Both the position numbers and the translations under genes were made by a program. The notes under the pieces were generated by a model. The model ran no database searches. It had not been told where the DNA came from and saw only the letters and a program-made list of their open reading frames with translations. Of a DNA stretch of 26,545 bases, positions 1 to 8,217 are shown in pieces. Position 1 is the first letter of the stretch. Every line of letters begins with the position of its first letter. This DNA comes from an uncultured Prevotella sp. (GTDB lineage Bacteria; Bacteroidota; Bacteroidia; Bacteroidales; Bacteroidaceae), in contig CAKMOD010000022.1 in assembly GCA_927910885.1 (NCBI GenBank), positions 1 to 26,545 of the forward strand, read 5' to 3'.

Positions 1-59
1 GGGGCTGCTTGTTGTAGTGATTGGTTGCTGTTTTACTCTTTCTTTTTTCCCAATTTCCC

Positions 60-90
60 TTGCTTTTCAATATTTTTTTTATATATTTGC
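60..90 (+). promoter_or_regulatory. Promoter of hppA (Bacteroidota type)
   Basis: A TTG at 60-62 is followed 22 bases later by TATATTTGC at 82-90, matching the Bacteroidota primary-sigma consensus (-33 TTG, -7 TAnnTTTG). The inferred transcript start is near 95, which leaves a leader of about 40 bases before the ATG at 136. Confidence 0.65.
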
Positions 91-135
91 GAACGAACAA
101 GGAAAGACTATTACACAACCTAAATATTTTGAATT

Positions 136-2343
136 ATGGAACACATCCCACAGGTTTTTTGGCTCATTCCCATTGCATCAGTGTGCGCACTGGGTATGGC
201 ATGGTATTTCTTTAAGTCTATGATGCAAGCGGAGGAAGGTACACCCCGCATGGTTGAGATTGCTGAATACGTACGTCGTGGTGCTATGGCGTATCTGAAA
301 CAGCAGTACAAAGTCGTTTTGATGGTTTTTGTTGTTCTTGCAGTCGTCTTCGCCATCATGGCATACGGCTTCAATGTGCAGAATGAATGGGTGCCTTTCG
401 CCTTCCTAACTGGTGGCTTCTTCTCTGGTCTTGCGGGCTTCTTCGGTATGAAAACAGCCACCTATGCCAGTGCCAGAACAGCCAATGCAGCACGCAACGG
501 ACTTAACGACGGACTCAAAATCGCCTTCCGTTCGGGCGCAGTCATGGGACTCGTTGTCGTAGGATTAGGCTTGTTAGACATAGCCATTTGGTTCATTGTC
601 CTCACTTGGTTCTATTCTGATAAGATGACAACGAGCGAAATGCTTATCACAATCACAACAACGATGTTAACCTTCGGTATGGGTGCATCTACACAGGCTT
701 TGTTTGCTCGTGTGGGTGGCGGTATCTATACAAAGGCTGCCGACGTGGGCGCCGACCTCGTGGGTAAGGTGGAAGCTAACATCCCTGAAGACGACCCACG
801 CAACCCGGCTACGATTGCCGACAACGTAGGCGACAACGTGGGTGACGTGGCGGGTATGGGTGCCGACCTATACGAGAGCTACTGTGGTTCGATTCTTTCT
901 ACCGCTGCCTTGGGTGCAACCGCCTTTGCAGCCTCATCAGGCGATATGCAACTAAAGGCTGTCATCGCACCAATGCTCATCGCTGCCGTCGGTGTTTTCC
1001 TTAGTTTATTCGGTATTTTCCTCGTAAGAACGAAGGAGGGAGCCACGATGAAAGACCTTCTCCACGCCTTAGGACTCGGCACAAACACGGCTGCTGTACT
1101 CATCGCTGCTGTTAGTTTCCTCATCCTCTACCTCTTAGGCTTGGAAAACTGGCTCGGTGTTAGCTTCTCTGTCATTGCTGGTTTGGCAGCTGGAGTTATC
1201 ATTGGTCAGGCTACGGAGTACTATACTTCTCAAAGTTATATGCCAACAAAGGGAATTTCGGAGGCAAGTCAGACGGGCTCGGCAACAGTTATTATAAAAG
1301 GTATCGGTACGGGTATGATTTCAACCTGTATTCCAGTCCTTTCCATTTCAGTGGCTATCATGCTGAGTTATCTCTGTGCCAACGGTTTTGATATGTCAAT
1401 GTCAGCACTCTCTATTCAGCACGGACTTTATGGTATCGGTATCGCTGCGGTCGGTATGCTCTCAACCTTGGGTATCACCTTGGCAACAGACGCCTACGGA
1501 CCGATTGCCGACAATGCTGGCGGTAATGCGGAGATGAGCGAGTTAGGAGCGGAAGTGCGCCATCGCACTGATGCCCTTGATGCCTTAGGTAATACGACTG
1601 CCGCTACGGGTAAAGGCTTTGCTATTGGTTCGGCTGCACTGACAGCATTGGCGTTGTTGGCTTCTTATATCGAAGAAATCAAGATTGCCATGGCTCGCGT
1701 TGGCGTACAGATGACCAACGTTGCAGGTGAAACCATTGATGCCACAAAGGCTACTATCCCAGACTTCATGAACTACTTCCAAGTGAACCTGATGAATCCA
1801 AAGGTTCTTGTCGGTGCTTTCATCGGTGCTATGGCAGCCTTCCTTTTCTGCGGACTGACAATGGGTGCTGTGGGTAGAGCAGCTGGAAAGATGGTGGAAG
1901 AGGTGCGTCGCCAGTTCCGTGAGATTAAGGGAATATTAGAAGGAACAGGTACACCTGATTACGGACGATGCGTGGAAATCAGTACACAGAGTGCACAACA
2001 CGAGATGATTTTCCCATCGCTTTTAGCTATCGTCATCCCCGTTGTCGTCGGTCTTTTACTCGGAGTGGCAGGTGTATTGGGCTTGTTAGTAGGCGGTTTG
2101 GCAGCCGGCTTCACCCTTGCCGTCTTCATGTCGAATGCAGGTGGTGCGTGGGACAATGCGAAGAAGTATGTCGAGGAGGGCAACTTCGGTGGTAAAGGCT
2201 CTGACGCTCACAAGGCAACTATCGTCGGTGACACCGTTGGCGACCCATTCAAAGACACTTCTGGTCCATCGCTCAACATCCTTATCAAACTCATGAGCAT
2301 GGTCAGCATCGTCATGGCAGGACTTACCGTTGCCTGCCTATAA
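136..2343 (+). CDS. hppA: K+-dependent membrane-bound (Na+/H+-translocating) pyrophosphatase
   Basis: 735-residue polytopic inner-membrane protein that couples hydrolysis of cytoplasmic pyrophosphate to cation export. The signature loop DDPRNPATIADNVGDNVGD (about residues 219-237) carries the Mg-PPi-binding aspartates, and a second acidic cluster near the C terminus contains GDTVGDPFKDTSGP. The GNTTAA motif at about 485-490 has Ala where K+-independent, H+-only enzymes carry Lys. From family knowledge this marks the K+-dependent class, and Bacteroides members of it pump Na+ (some pump Na+ and H+). The length is normal for the family. The ATG at 136 gives the expected hydrophobic first helix and lies about 40 bases from a good promoter. 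It appears monocistronic, with hairpins downstream. The exact ion specificity is inferred, not visible. Confidence 0.96.
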   Translation: MEHIPQVFWLIPIASVCALGMAWYFFKSMMQAEEGTPRMVEIAEYVRRGAMAYLKQQYKVVLMVFVVLAVVFAIMAYGFNVQNEWVPFAFLTGGFFSGLAGFFGMKTATYASARTANAARNGLNDGLKIAFRSGAVMGLVVVGLGLLDIAIWFIVLTWFYSDKMTTSEMLITITTTMLTFGMGASTQALFARVGGGIYTKAADVGADLVGKVEANIPEDDPRNPATIADNVGDNVGDVAGMGADLYESYCGSILSTAALGATAFAASSGDMQLKAVIAPMLIAAVGVFLSLFGIFLVRTKEGATMKDLLHALGLGTNTAAVLIAAVSFLILYLLGLENWLGVSFSVIAGLAAGVIIGQATEYYTSQSYMPTKGISEASQTGSATVIIKGIGTGMISTCIPVLSISVAIMLSYLCANGFDMSMSALSIQHGLYGIGIAAVGMLSTLGITLATDAYGPIADNAGGNAEMSELGAEVRHRTDALDALGNTTAATGKGFAIGSAALTALALLASYIEEIKIAMARVGVQMTNVAGETIDATKATIPDFMNYFQVNLMNPKVLVGAFIGAMAAFLFCGLTMGAVGRAAGKMVEEVRRQFREIKGILEGTGTPDYGRCVEISTQSAQHEMIFPSLLAIVIPVVVGLLLGVAGVLGLLVGGLAAGFTLAVFMSNAGGAWDNAKKYVEEGNFGGKGSDAHKATIVGDTVGDPFKDTSGPSLNILIKLMSMVSIVMAGLTVACL

Positions 2344-2391
2344 CAACACTCTCGGAGTTGTTTTCGTGAGAATAAGGCTTTACTTTCATGG

Positions 2392-2430
2392 AAAGAAATG
2401 TTTATCTTCCCAAAGAAAACATTTCTTTTC
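2392..2430 (+). terminator. Probable terminator of hppA
   Basis: A perfect 12-bp inverted repeat pairs AAAGAAATGTTT (2392-2403) with AAACATTTCTTT (2417-2428) across a 13-base loop, followed by TTC. A shorter bulged hairpin overlaps the hppA stop codon (AACAAC at 2342-2347 with GTTGTT, then TTTT). Either could end the transcript; the stem here is AT-rich, so efficiency is uncertain. Confidence 0.45.
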
Positions 2431-2500
2431 GTGAGGGTAATCCACTGTGTGCAGACTGTAAGATGCCTGACTATGCGGCTAAAACTATTAAATAATATGG

Positions 2501-2737
2501 CACACAGAGGAACGGAGGGGACGGAGTTAAAGTCAATATTACAGAGGTGCCGACGGCACAAAGAGCAACAGAGGTGTAGCATATAGATTCCTGATACATT
2601 TTAAGTTAAATGCTCTGTGCATAATAACTCTAACAAAGTTTGCTAACAACCTCCGTTGCTCCACGCACCGACGGTGTCTCCGCAACTACCTATGCTGTAT
2701 TTTTAATAATCCTCCGTAGTCTCCTTTCCTCTGTGTG
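2501..2737 (+). repeat. 237-bp palindromic dispersed repeat, copy 1
   Basis: It begins CACACAGAGG and ends CCTCTGTGTG, so its termini are inverted repeats. Inner arms also pair in part: GGACGGAG with CTCCG, and GTGCCGACGGCAC with CACGCACCGACGGTG. Two other copies at 16344-16580 (reverse) and 21183-21419 have the same terminus-to-terminus length of 237 bp and partly conserved flanks. No open frame is shared, so it is either a non-coding mobile unit (MITE-like) or a structured RNA element. Confidence 0.75.
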
Positions 2738-2872
2738 ACATTTCATCAAAGCTTTAAACTTAGGAGGTACTTATCACTCTAAATTGCTGAAAAGCCAAAG
2801 ATAAGCCCCATCCTCTCAAACCTCCGAAGACTCCTTTTTGTCCTATTTTTTCACATACAGATTTTATAAAGA

Positions 2873-3050
2873 CCACCAAACGGCTTCCAAATAACGCCCT
2901 TTTGGCTTGCAAAAGATGCCCTTTTGAGGTCTTACTAACGCCCTTTTAGAGCCTTAAAAAGCACCTTTTGAAAGCCTATTTTGCAACTACTTGATAACAA
3001 GCGACTTACAGTGGTACTAAAACAGCGCGGTTTTAAGACATTTTCCGACC
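2873..3050 (+). repeat. Dispersed intergenic repeat with ACGCCCTTTT units, copy 1
   Basis: Contains iterated short motifs (AACGCCCTTTT, GATGCCCTTTT, AGCACCTTTTG) followed by a conserved tail resembling CAACTAC..GATAACAAGCGACTTAC. A similarly ordered copy lies at about 11815-11990. Both sit in gene-free DNA upstream of a promoter. The function is unknown, and the boundaries were set by eye. Confidence 0.55.
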
Positions 3051-3267
3051 TTTTCTCCGAATATTTTGTCAATATATTTCTTTATCTTTCTATGCTAAAT
3101 TTCACATGAAGGAACGGAGGTTGCGGAGGTTTAATTTCAAGAAACACAGCCACAGAGGTACTGACAGCGCGGGGAGCAAAGGAGCAAAACAGCAATGTTT
3201 ATTGGAAAGAACAAATGACAAAGATATTAGAAGAAAATCATTTGCTATCTAAAATCACAGCATAAAT

Positions 3268-3299
3268 TTGGAACTTTCATCCAAATAAATTATATTTGC
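3268..3299 (+). promoter_or_regulatory. Promoter of the small membrane peptide gene
   Basis: TTG at 3268-3270 and TATATTTGC at 3291-3299, 23 bases apart, fit the Bacteroidota consensus. The expected start is near 3305, about 33 bases before the ATG. This supports the short gene that follows. Confidence 0.6.
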
Positions 3300-3337
3300 C
3301 AACAGAATCTATTCACAATTAAAAGGCAATTAAAGGT

Positions 3338-3520
3338 ATGAGAAAAACGATTCTAATATTGTTGCTCTATATTATTGGCAATGGTTTATTGCTATTGGGA
3401 ACAGATTTTAAGCCCACGATACCTATTATTATACTGCAAATTATGAGTTTCTGGGGAACTTACAAACTGATAAAAGATCCTAATATTTTCAAGAAGAAGG
3501 AGGAGAATCTGCCTAATTAG
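3338..3520 (+). CDS. Small two-helix membrane protein of unknown function
   Basis: 60-residue peptide with a Lys/Arg start followed by two hydrophobic stretches (about residues 4-20 and 27-44) and a charged, Lys/Glu-rich tail (KDPNIFKKKEENL). It is probably an inner-membrane peptide. I do not recognise a family. Support for coding comes from the consensus promoter 40-70 bases upstream, a purine-rich AAAGGT stretch just before the ATG, the membrane-like composition, and a hairpin that overlaps the stop codon. It appears to be transcribed alone, converging on the NUDIX gene. It could be a small stress or toxin-type membrane peptide, but nothing in the sequence shows that. Confidence 0.6.
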   Translation: MRKTILILLLYIIGNGLLLLGTDFKPTIPIIILQIMSFWGTYKLIKDPNIFKKKEENLPN

Positions 3521-3540
3521 CCTTATTGGGCTAATTGGAC
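3513..3540. terminator. Hairpin overlapping the stop codon of the small membrane gene
   Basis: AATTAGCC (3515-3522) pairs with GGCTAATT (3529-3536). The TAG stop at 3518-3520 lies inside the left arm. The position between two convergent genes fits a shared terminator, although no strong T-run follows on the plus strand. Confidence 0.4.
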
Positions 3541-3579
3541 TAATTAAACCTATTATTCTCATTGACCTCCCAACACCCA

Positions 3580-4011
3580 TCAGCTATCACCTAATACCCT
3601 TTCTGCCTCTTGGAGAATTTCCTTATGGTCAAACGCTAAGTCGGGAAGTTCGGTCAAGGAGAACCACTTTGCTTGTGCAGCATCATCCAAGCCGCTGACT
3701 TCTGCGGGTTTGTCAAGGATCGTGTAATAAGCCACGGTGATGATTCGCTCGCGTGGATCACGGTCGACAGCATCAAAGATACCAACACGATGCAGCTCGC
3801 CAACCACTAAACCTGTCTCTTCTTTCAACTCACGACGAGCAGCATCAATAGTTGTTTCATCAATATCCATGAAGCCACCTGGGAAAGCCCATTTCCCCTT
3901 ACAAGGTTCGTTCTTCCGCTGTATCAACAGCAGTTTCATCCCCTCATCAGTGCGTGCAAAAACAAGACAGTCAGCCGTTACGGCTGGGTGTGGGTAATTG
4001 TATGTGTACAT
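3580..4011 (-). CDS. NUDIX hydrolase
   Basis: 143-residue protein with a complete Nudix box: G46, E52, R60-E61, E64-E65 and G67 (pattern Gx5Ex7REUxEExGU), the loop that binds Mg2+ for cleavage of nucleoside diphosphate-X substrates. Upstream, KWAFPGGF forms the typical strand leading into the box, and the start HPAVTADCLVF resembles the ADP-ribose/NADH-type or 8-oxo-dGTP-type cytoplasmic enzymes. The length is typical of single-domain NUDIX proteins. It is transcribed divergently from the GSCFA gene, with its own TACTTTTG box on the minus strand. The substrate cannot be assigned from sequence. Confidence 0.9.
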   Translation of the reverse strand: MYTYNYPHPAVTADCLVFARTDEGMKLLLIQRKNEPCKGKWAFPGGFMDIDETTIDAARRELKEETGLVVGELHRVGIFDAVDRDPRERIITVAYYTILDKPAEVSGLDDAAQAKWFSLTELPDLAFDHKEILQEAERVLGDS

Positions 4012-4042
4012 TAGCTAAATTTTACAAAGAAACTTTCTTTGG

Positions 4043-4050
4043 CAAAAGTA
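4043..4050 (-). promoter_or_regulatory. Promoter -7 box of the NUDIX gene
   Basis: On the minus strand, TACTTTTG (4050 down to 4043) matches TAnnTTTG and leaves a leader of about 25-30 bases to the ATG at 4011. No clear TTG is seen at the -33 position. Confidence 0.4.
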
Positions 4051-4094
4051 TGAAAAATATTCTTTTCATTTAAGTATTCTATCCATTTTTTTCT

Positions 4095-4103
4095 TACCTT
4101 TGC
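4095..4103 (+). promoter_or_regulatory. Promoter -7 box of the GSCFA gene, placed for a leaderless transcript
   Basis: TACCTTTGC at 4095-4103 matches the -7 consensus. The ATG at 4109 is only about six bases past it, so the predicted transcription start coincides with the start codon. No clear -33 TTG is visible near 4073. Confidence 0.5.
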
Positions 4104-4108
4104 GCCCT

Positions 4109-4921
4109 ATGGAATTTAGAACAATTGTCAACATCCCCCGTCCGACATTTGAGTTGGAACCGTGTGAGCGGATTCTTTTTGTAGGGTCGTGCTTTGCCGA
4201 CAATATTGGTAAGCGATTCGAAGAGGAGAAATTCCGTGCCATGGTAAACCCCTTCGGTGTGATGTATAACCCTGTGTCAGTGCTACATACGGTGAAGAAG
4301 ATGGCAAACCATACGTTTGACACAGCCGTATTCACATTGGGAACAAACCATGTCTACGTGGAGCGAGCTACAGGCGAGATTGTTGACAACTGCCAGAAAC
4401 GTCCACAACGAGAGTTTGAAGAGCACGAACTTACGGTTGAGAAATGTGCAGAGGCACTACGTCAGGCTATCACCCTATTACGACAAGCAAATCCAAATGT
4501 CAAAGTTATCATCACGATCAGCCCTATCCGTTATGCCAAATATGGCTATCACGGAAGTCAGTTATCAAAGGCTGTGCTGCTGTTGGCTGCTGACAAATTG
4601 GAGAAGGAAGAAGGTGAGACGGTCTATTATTTCCCAGCTTATGAGATTGTGAACGACGAACTACGCGACTATCGTTTCTACAAAGCAGATATGCTGCACC
4701 CCAACGAGCAGGCTGTAGAATATATTTGGGAACAGCTTGTAGCAACCTGTTTCTCTGCAGAAGCCCAACGGTTTCTTGAGGAATGGCGACCTTTCAAAGA
4801 GGCGTTGGCGCATCGCCCATTTAATCCAGAGGCAGCGGCTTATCAGGATTTCATAAAGAAAACAATGGAAAAAGCAAAAATGTTGAAACTAAAATATCCC
4901 AATATAGAATTGAATTTATAA
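4109..4921 (+). CDS. GSCFA-domain protein (SGNH-hydrolase-like)
   Basis: 270-residue protein named for its own motif, GSCFA at residues 26-30, followed by DNIG. The family is related to SGNH/GDSL-type esterases: the Ser in GSCFA occupies the usual nucleophile position, and the late DMLHPNEQAVEY supplies the typical Asp-x-x-His pair. The biochemical substrate of the family is not established. The ATG at 4109 is preferred over the in-frame TTG at 4100 because that TTG is part of the promoter box and because family members start close to the FRT.VNIP segment. The next gene, a Fur-family regulator, starts two bases after its stop, so the two are probably cotranscribed. It lacks a signal peptide and is expected to be cytoplasmic. 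Confidence 0.88.
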   Translation: MEFRTIVNIPRPTFELEPCERILFVGSCFADNIGKRFEEEKFRAMVNPFGVMYNPVSVLHTVKKMANHTFDTAVFTLGTNHVYVERATGEIVDNCQKRPQREFEEHELTVEKCAEALRQAITLLRQANPNVKVIITISPIRYAKYGYHGSQLSKAVLLLAADKLEKEEGETVYYFPAYEIVNDELRDYRFYKADMLHPNEQAVEYIWEQLVATCFSAEAQRFLEEWRPFKEALAHRPFNPEAAAYQDFIKKTMEKAKMLKLKYPNIELNL

Positions 4922-4923
4922 CT

Positions 4924-5388
4924 ATGGACGAAATGAACGACAAGCAGATAGAAGCACTGCTGAAAGCACATGGCGTTAGACTGACCGCAAATCGCATACT
5001 CATAGCACGAACATTGTCAGGATTGGACAACCCAGCCTCTATGAAAGAGTTAGAAGCAAAGATCCAAACGATTGACAAGTCAAATATATTCCGTACACTA
5101 TCATTGTTTAAACAGCAGCACTTAGTACATCAATTGGAGGACGGGAATGATGTGGTGCGCTACGAATTATGTCTTAGCGATGACTATGAAGAGGATGAGG
5201 ATATGCACGTACACTTCTATTGTGAGCGTTGCCATCAAACCTACTGCTTCAATGACATACCTGTTCCGCAGGTAGAACTGCCCGGAGGATATGAGCAGTT
5301 TTCAATCAATTATATGATAAAAGGAATATGTCCTAAATGTGCTCACCGATATTATCTTAATGATAAGACGAAAAAACCACAAGGATAA
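4924..5388 (+). CDS. Fur-family metal- or peroxide-responsive transcriptional regulator
   Basis: 154 residues with the Fur layout: an N-terminal winged helix (about 1-85, LKAHGVRLTANRILIARTL then the SNIFRTLSLF recognition helix) and a C-terminal dimerisation and metal domain. It has an HVHFYCERC segment and two CxxC pairs (C100/C103 and C136/C139) that form the structural zinc site. It represses DNA in response to Fe2+, Zn2+, Mn2+ or peroxide; which one cannot be told, because the regulatory-site residues are not diagnostic by eye. The acidic stretch DDYEEDED precedes the metal domain. Translation is likely coupled to the GSCFA gene two bases upstream. Confidence 0.87.
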   Translation: MDEMNDKQIEALLKAHGVRLTANRILIARTLSGLDNPASMKELEAKIQTIDKSNIFRTLSLFKQQHLVHQLEDGNDVVRYELCLSDDYEEDEDMHVHFYCERCHQTYCFNDIPVPQVELPGGYEQFSINYMIKGICPKCAHRYYLNDKTKKPQG

Positions 5389-5411
5389 TATGCTGTATTA
5401 AGACTTTTCAT

Positions 5412-5420
5412 TACCTTTGC
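5412..5420 (+). promoter_or_regulatory. Promoter -7 box of murF-alr
   Basis: TACCTTTGC in the 59-base gap between fur-like gene and murF-alr. The start is expected near 5425, about 22 bases before the ATG at 5448. No -33 TTG is evident. Confidence 0.45.
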
Positions 5421-5447
5421 ATAAGATATAAAACAATATAGATAGTA

Positions 5448-7928
5448 ATGAATTATACTATTGAGAAAGTAACGACGCTCATTGGCGCACGCCGTTATGG
5501 TGATAAGGATGCAAATATAAGCTTTGTACTTACCGACAGCCGTTCTCTCTGTTTCCCTGAAGAAACATTATTCTTTGCGCTTAAGTCTGAGCGTAACAAC
5601 GGACATAATTACATCCCAGAACTTTATGCAAGGGGTGTGAGAAACTTTGTCGTAGAGGTAGTACCTGAGGGTTGGGCTACGCGTTATCCTGATTCAAACT
5701 TCTTGAAAGTTGTTGGTTCGCTGGAAGCTTTGCAGCGACTGGCTGAACGTCATCGTGATGAATACTTGATTCCGATTGTGGGAATCACGGGGTCTAATGG
5801 TAAGACGATGGTCAAGGAGTGGCTTTATCAGTTGCTTTCTCCGCAGATGGTGGTCACACGCTCACCTCGTAGCTATAATTCTCAGATTGGTGTTCCGCTG
5901 TCAGTATTGCTCTTGAGTGAAAATACACAGGTCGGTGTGTTTGAAGCGGGCATCAGTCTTCCGGGTGAGATGATGGCTTTGCGCGACATTATCCAGCCTA
6001 CTATCGGCGTCTTCACCACGTTAGGTACTGCCCATCAAGAGAACTTCCCATCCATAGAAGCGAAGTGTCATGAGAAGATTAAACTCTTCCATGACACAGA
6101 GGCGATAGTCTATTCTTCGGATGATGAGGTGATGATGCAGTGTTTAAGCCAGTATGATTACAAGGGGCAGAAGTTAGATTGGTCTGTAAAGAATGAAGAT
6201 GCTGCTTTCTATATCAAATCCATTGAAAAGAAAGACATTGAGACAACCGTTTCATATATTTGGAAAGGAAAGACAGAAGGACAATATAAACTGCCTTTCA
6301 TTGACGATGCCAGCGTTGAAAACTCTATCACCTGCGCAGTCGTTTCACTCCATTTAGGACTCACCCCTGCTACTATCAGCGAGCGAATGGCACAATTAGA
6401 GCCTGTCGCTATGCGCTTAGAGGTGAAGGAGGGACAGCATGGTTGTACGCTTATCAACGATTCTTATAACTCTGATTTCAACTCACTCGATATTGCACTC
6501 GACTTCATGAACCGTCGTCCTGACCATAAGGGACGTCGTCGCACACTGATTCTTAGCGATATTCTACAGAGTGGTGACACGGACAAAGACTTATATAACA
6601 AGGTTGCTTTCCTATGCGAAAAGCGTGGTGTTGAGAAGTTCATCGGTATCGGTGAAGGTCTGTTAGCACAGCGTTCTGCCTTTAAGCATTTAGGTGAAAA
6701 GCATTTCTTTGCTACCGTCAACTCCTTTATTCACAGCGATATCTTCGCTAACTTGCACGATGAGGTTATCTTATTAAAGGGTGCACGACAGTTTGGTTTC
6801 GACCGACTGACAGAACTCTTGGTGAAGAAGGTGCATGAAACAGTATTGGAGGTGAACCTCAATGCTGTTGTTGACAACCTCAATTGGTATCGCTCTTTCC
6901 TCAAACCTGAGACGAAATTGGTTTGTATGATTAAGGCTGACGGCTATGGAGCGGGTGCGGTAGAGATTGCCAAGACCTTGCAGGATCATCGTGTTGACTA
7001 TCTTGCTGTGGCTGTTGCCGATGAGGGTGTGACCCTTCGTAAGAACGGTATCACAAGCAATATCATGATTATGAACCCTGAGATGACTTCCTTCAAGACG
7101 CTCTTCGACTACGACCTTGAGCCAGAGGTGTATAGTTTCCGACTCATGGATGCACTCGTAAAGGCAGCACAGAAGGAGGGTATCACGGGCTTCCCTGTTC
7201 ATATTAAACTCGATACGGGTATGCACCGATTGGGCTTTGACCCACAGAAGGATATGGATGAGTTGATTGACCGACTGAAACATCAGAACGCTATCATTCC
7301 TCGTTCGGTCTTCTCTCACTTTGTTGGCTCTGATGCCGACAGCTTCGACGAGTTCTCGGCACGTCAGTTTGCGCTCTTTGATGAGGGTAGTAAGAAGCTT
7401 CAAGCTGCTTTCAGTCATAAGATTATCCGCCACATGGACAACTCTTCGGGTATCGAACACTTCCCTGAACGTCAGATGGATATGTGTCGATTGGGCTTAG
7501 GTCTTTATGGTATTAACCCACGAACGAACAAGACAATCAACAATATCTCTACGTTGAAGACTACCATCCTGCAGCTGCGTAACGTACCAGCTGGTGACAC
7601 GGTAGGCTATTCTCGCAAGGGAACCATCGACCGTGATAGTGTGATTGCAGCAATTCCAATCGGCTACGCTGACGGCTTGAACCGCCATTTGGGTAACCGA
7701 AACTGTTATTGTTTGGTAAATGGTCAGAAGGCAGAGTACGTCGGTAACATCTGTATGGACGTAGCGATGATTGACGTAACAGGTATCGATTGCAAGGAAG
7801 GCGATAGTGTTGAAATCTTCGGCGACCACCTCCCTGTCACCGTTCTCAGCGACACGCTCGGCACTATTCCATACGAGGTTCTGACGACTATCAGCAACCG
7901 CGTGAAGAGAGTTTACTTCCAAGATTAA
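5448..7928 (+). CDS. Bifunctional UDP-MurNAc-tripeptide--D-Ala-D-Ala ligase / alanine racemase
   Basis: 826-residue fusion of two cell-wall enzymes. Residues about 1-455 are MurF, which adds D-Ala-D-Ala to UDP-MurNAc-tripeptide using ATP; the P-loop GITGSNGKT includes Lys119, and LINDSYNSDFNS and ILSDILQSG belong to the central and C-terminal Mur-ligase domains. Residues about 460-826 are a PLP-dependent alanine racemase: VCMIKADGYGAG with Lys496 as the PLP lysine, HIKLDTGMHRLGF, the GYSRKGT segment with the expected catalytic Tyr, PIGYADG and CMDVAMIDVT. The second enzyme makes the D-Ala used by the first, which explains the fusion. The architecture is known in Bacteroidetes. Both halves look intact. 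It is cytoplasmic and probably essential. Confidence 0.95.
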   Translation: MNYTIEKVTTLIGARRYGDKDANISFVLTDSRSLCFPEETLFFALKSERNNGHNYIPELYARGVRNFVVEVVPEGWATRYPDSNFLKVVGSLEALQRLAERHRDEYLIPIVGITGSNGKTMVKEWLYQLLSPQMVVTRSPRSYNSQIGVPLSVLLLSENTQVGVFEAGISLPGEMMALRDIIQPTIGVFTTLGTAHQENFPSIEAKCHEKIKLFHDTEAIVYSSDDEVMMQCLSQYDYKGQKLDWSVKNEDAAFYIKSIEKKDIETTVSYIWKGKTEGQYKLPFIDDASVENSITCAVVSLHLGLTPATISERMAQLEPVAMRLEVKEGQHGCTLINDSYNSDFNSLDIALDFMNRRPDHKGRRRTLILSDILQSGDTDKDLYNKVAFLCEKRGVEKFIGIGEGLLAQRSAFKHLGEKHFFATVNSFIHSDIFANLHDEVILLKGARQFGFDRLTELLVKKVHETVLEVNLNAVVDNLNWYRSFLKPETKLVCMIKADGYGAGAVEIAKTLQDHRVDYLAVAVADEGVTLRKNGITSNIMIMNPEMTSFKTLFDYDLEPEVYSFRLMDALVKAAQKEGITGFPVHIKLDTGMHRLGFDPQKDMDELIDRLKHQNAIIPRSVFSHFVGSDADSFDEFSARQFALFDEGSKKLQAAFSHKIIRHMDNSSGIEHFPERQMDMCRLGLGLYGINPRTNKTINNISTLKTTILQLRNVPAGDTVGYSRKGTIDRDSVIAAIPIGYADGLNRHLGNRNCYCLVNGQKAEYVGNICMDVAMIDVTGIDCKEGDSVEIFGDHLPVTVLSDTLGTIPYEVLTTISNRVKRVYFQD

Positions 7929-7950
7929 AAAAGGAAGCCCACACATACCA

Positions 7951-8013
7951 GCCCCTCCCCCTTCCCCTCCCCCATAGGGAGGGGCGTGAATGCGAGATAC
8001 CCCTTCTGGTTAG
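7951..8013 (+). repeat. Gene-end GC-rich hairpin repeat, copy 1
   Basis: A conserved block of about 63 bases: two C-rich tracts, a perfect hairpin CCCCTCCC (7964-7971)/GGGAGGGG (7977-7984), then GTGAATGCG, GATACCCCTT and GGTTAG. Near-identical blocks lie at about 16122-16188 and 21831-21893, each at the 3' end of a gene. It starts 22 bases after the murF-alr stop, so it may serve as its terminator. Confidence 0.65.
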
Positions 8014-8040
8014 TTTATGAGTTTACATGTTTATAGTTTA

Positions 8041-8190
8041 CAAGTTTATGAGTTTACGAGTTGATTTGTTTGCCTGTGCGTTCAGGCAGACGATAGCCAA
8101 CAGCAGTTTATTATCAGTTCACGAGTTTATGAGTTTACGAATTGACGTGTTTGCCTGTGCGTTCAGGTAAATCATAGCCAACATCGGTAA
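8041..8190 (+). repeat. Two-copy direct repeat, period 81 bp
   Basis: GTTTGCCTGTGCGTTCAGG occurs at 8068 and again at 8149, each preceded by GAGTTTATGAGTTTACGA and followed by ATAGCCAACA. The two units of about 66 bp are closely similar. No coding potential is visible. Confidence 0.6.
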
Positions 8191-8217
8191 TCATAATTAT
8201 GAATTATGAATTCTGAA

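Larger units (their letters stand above)
2344..3337. other. Gene-free interval made mostly of dispersed repeats
   Basis: About 1 kb without a convincing gene. In order it contains candidate terminator hairpins (2342-2430), a 237-bp palindromic repeat (2501-2737), fragments of the same CCTCCG/CTCC vocabulary (2815-2845), a repeat rich in ACGCCCTTTT units (about 2873-3050) with a relative at about 11815-11990, a partial piece of the 237-bp family (about 3110-3195), and the promoter of the next gene. Short reading frames here fall inside the repeats and are not coding. Confidence 0.6.

Noticed and set aside
2208..2582. Minus-strand frame of 124 codons across the hppA end
   Set aside because: Half of it is antisense to hppA and half lies in the 237-bp repeat.
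4100..4108. In-frame TTG as the GSCFA start
   Set aside because: The TTG is part of the promoter -7 box and upstream of the expected transcript start.
6774..7460. Minus-strand open frame of 228 codons
   Set aside because: It lies wholly across the alanine racemase half of murF-alr, whose motifs are intact; the antisense translation shows no domain and no promoter.
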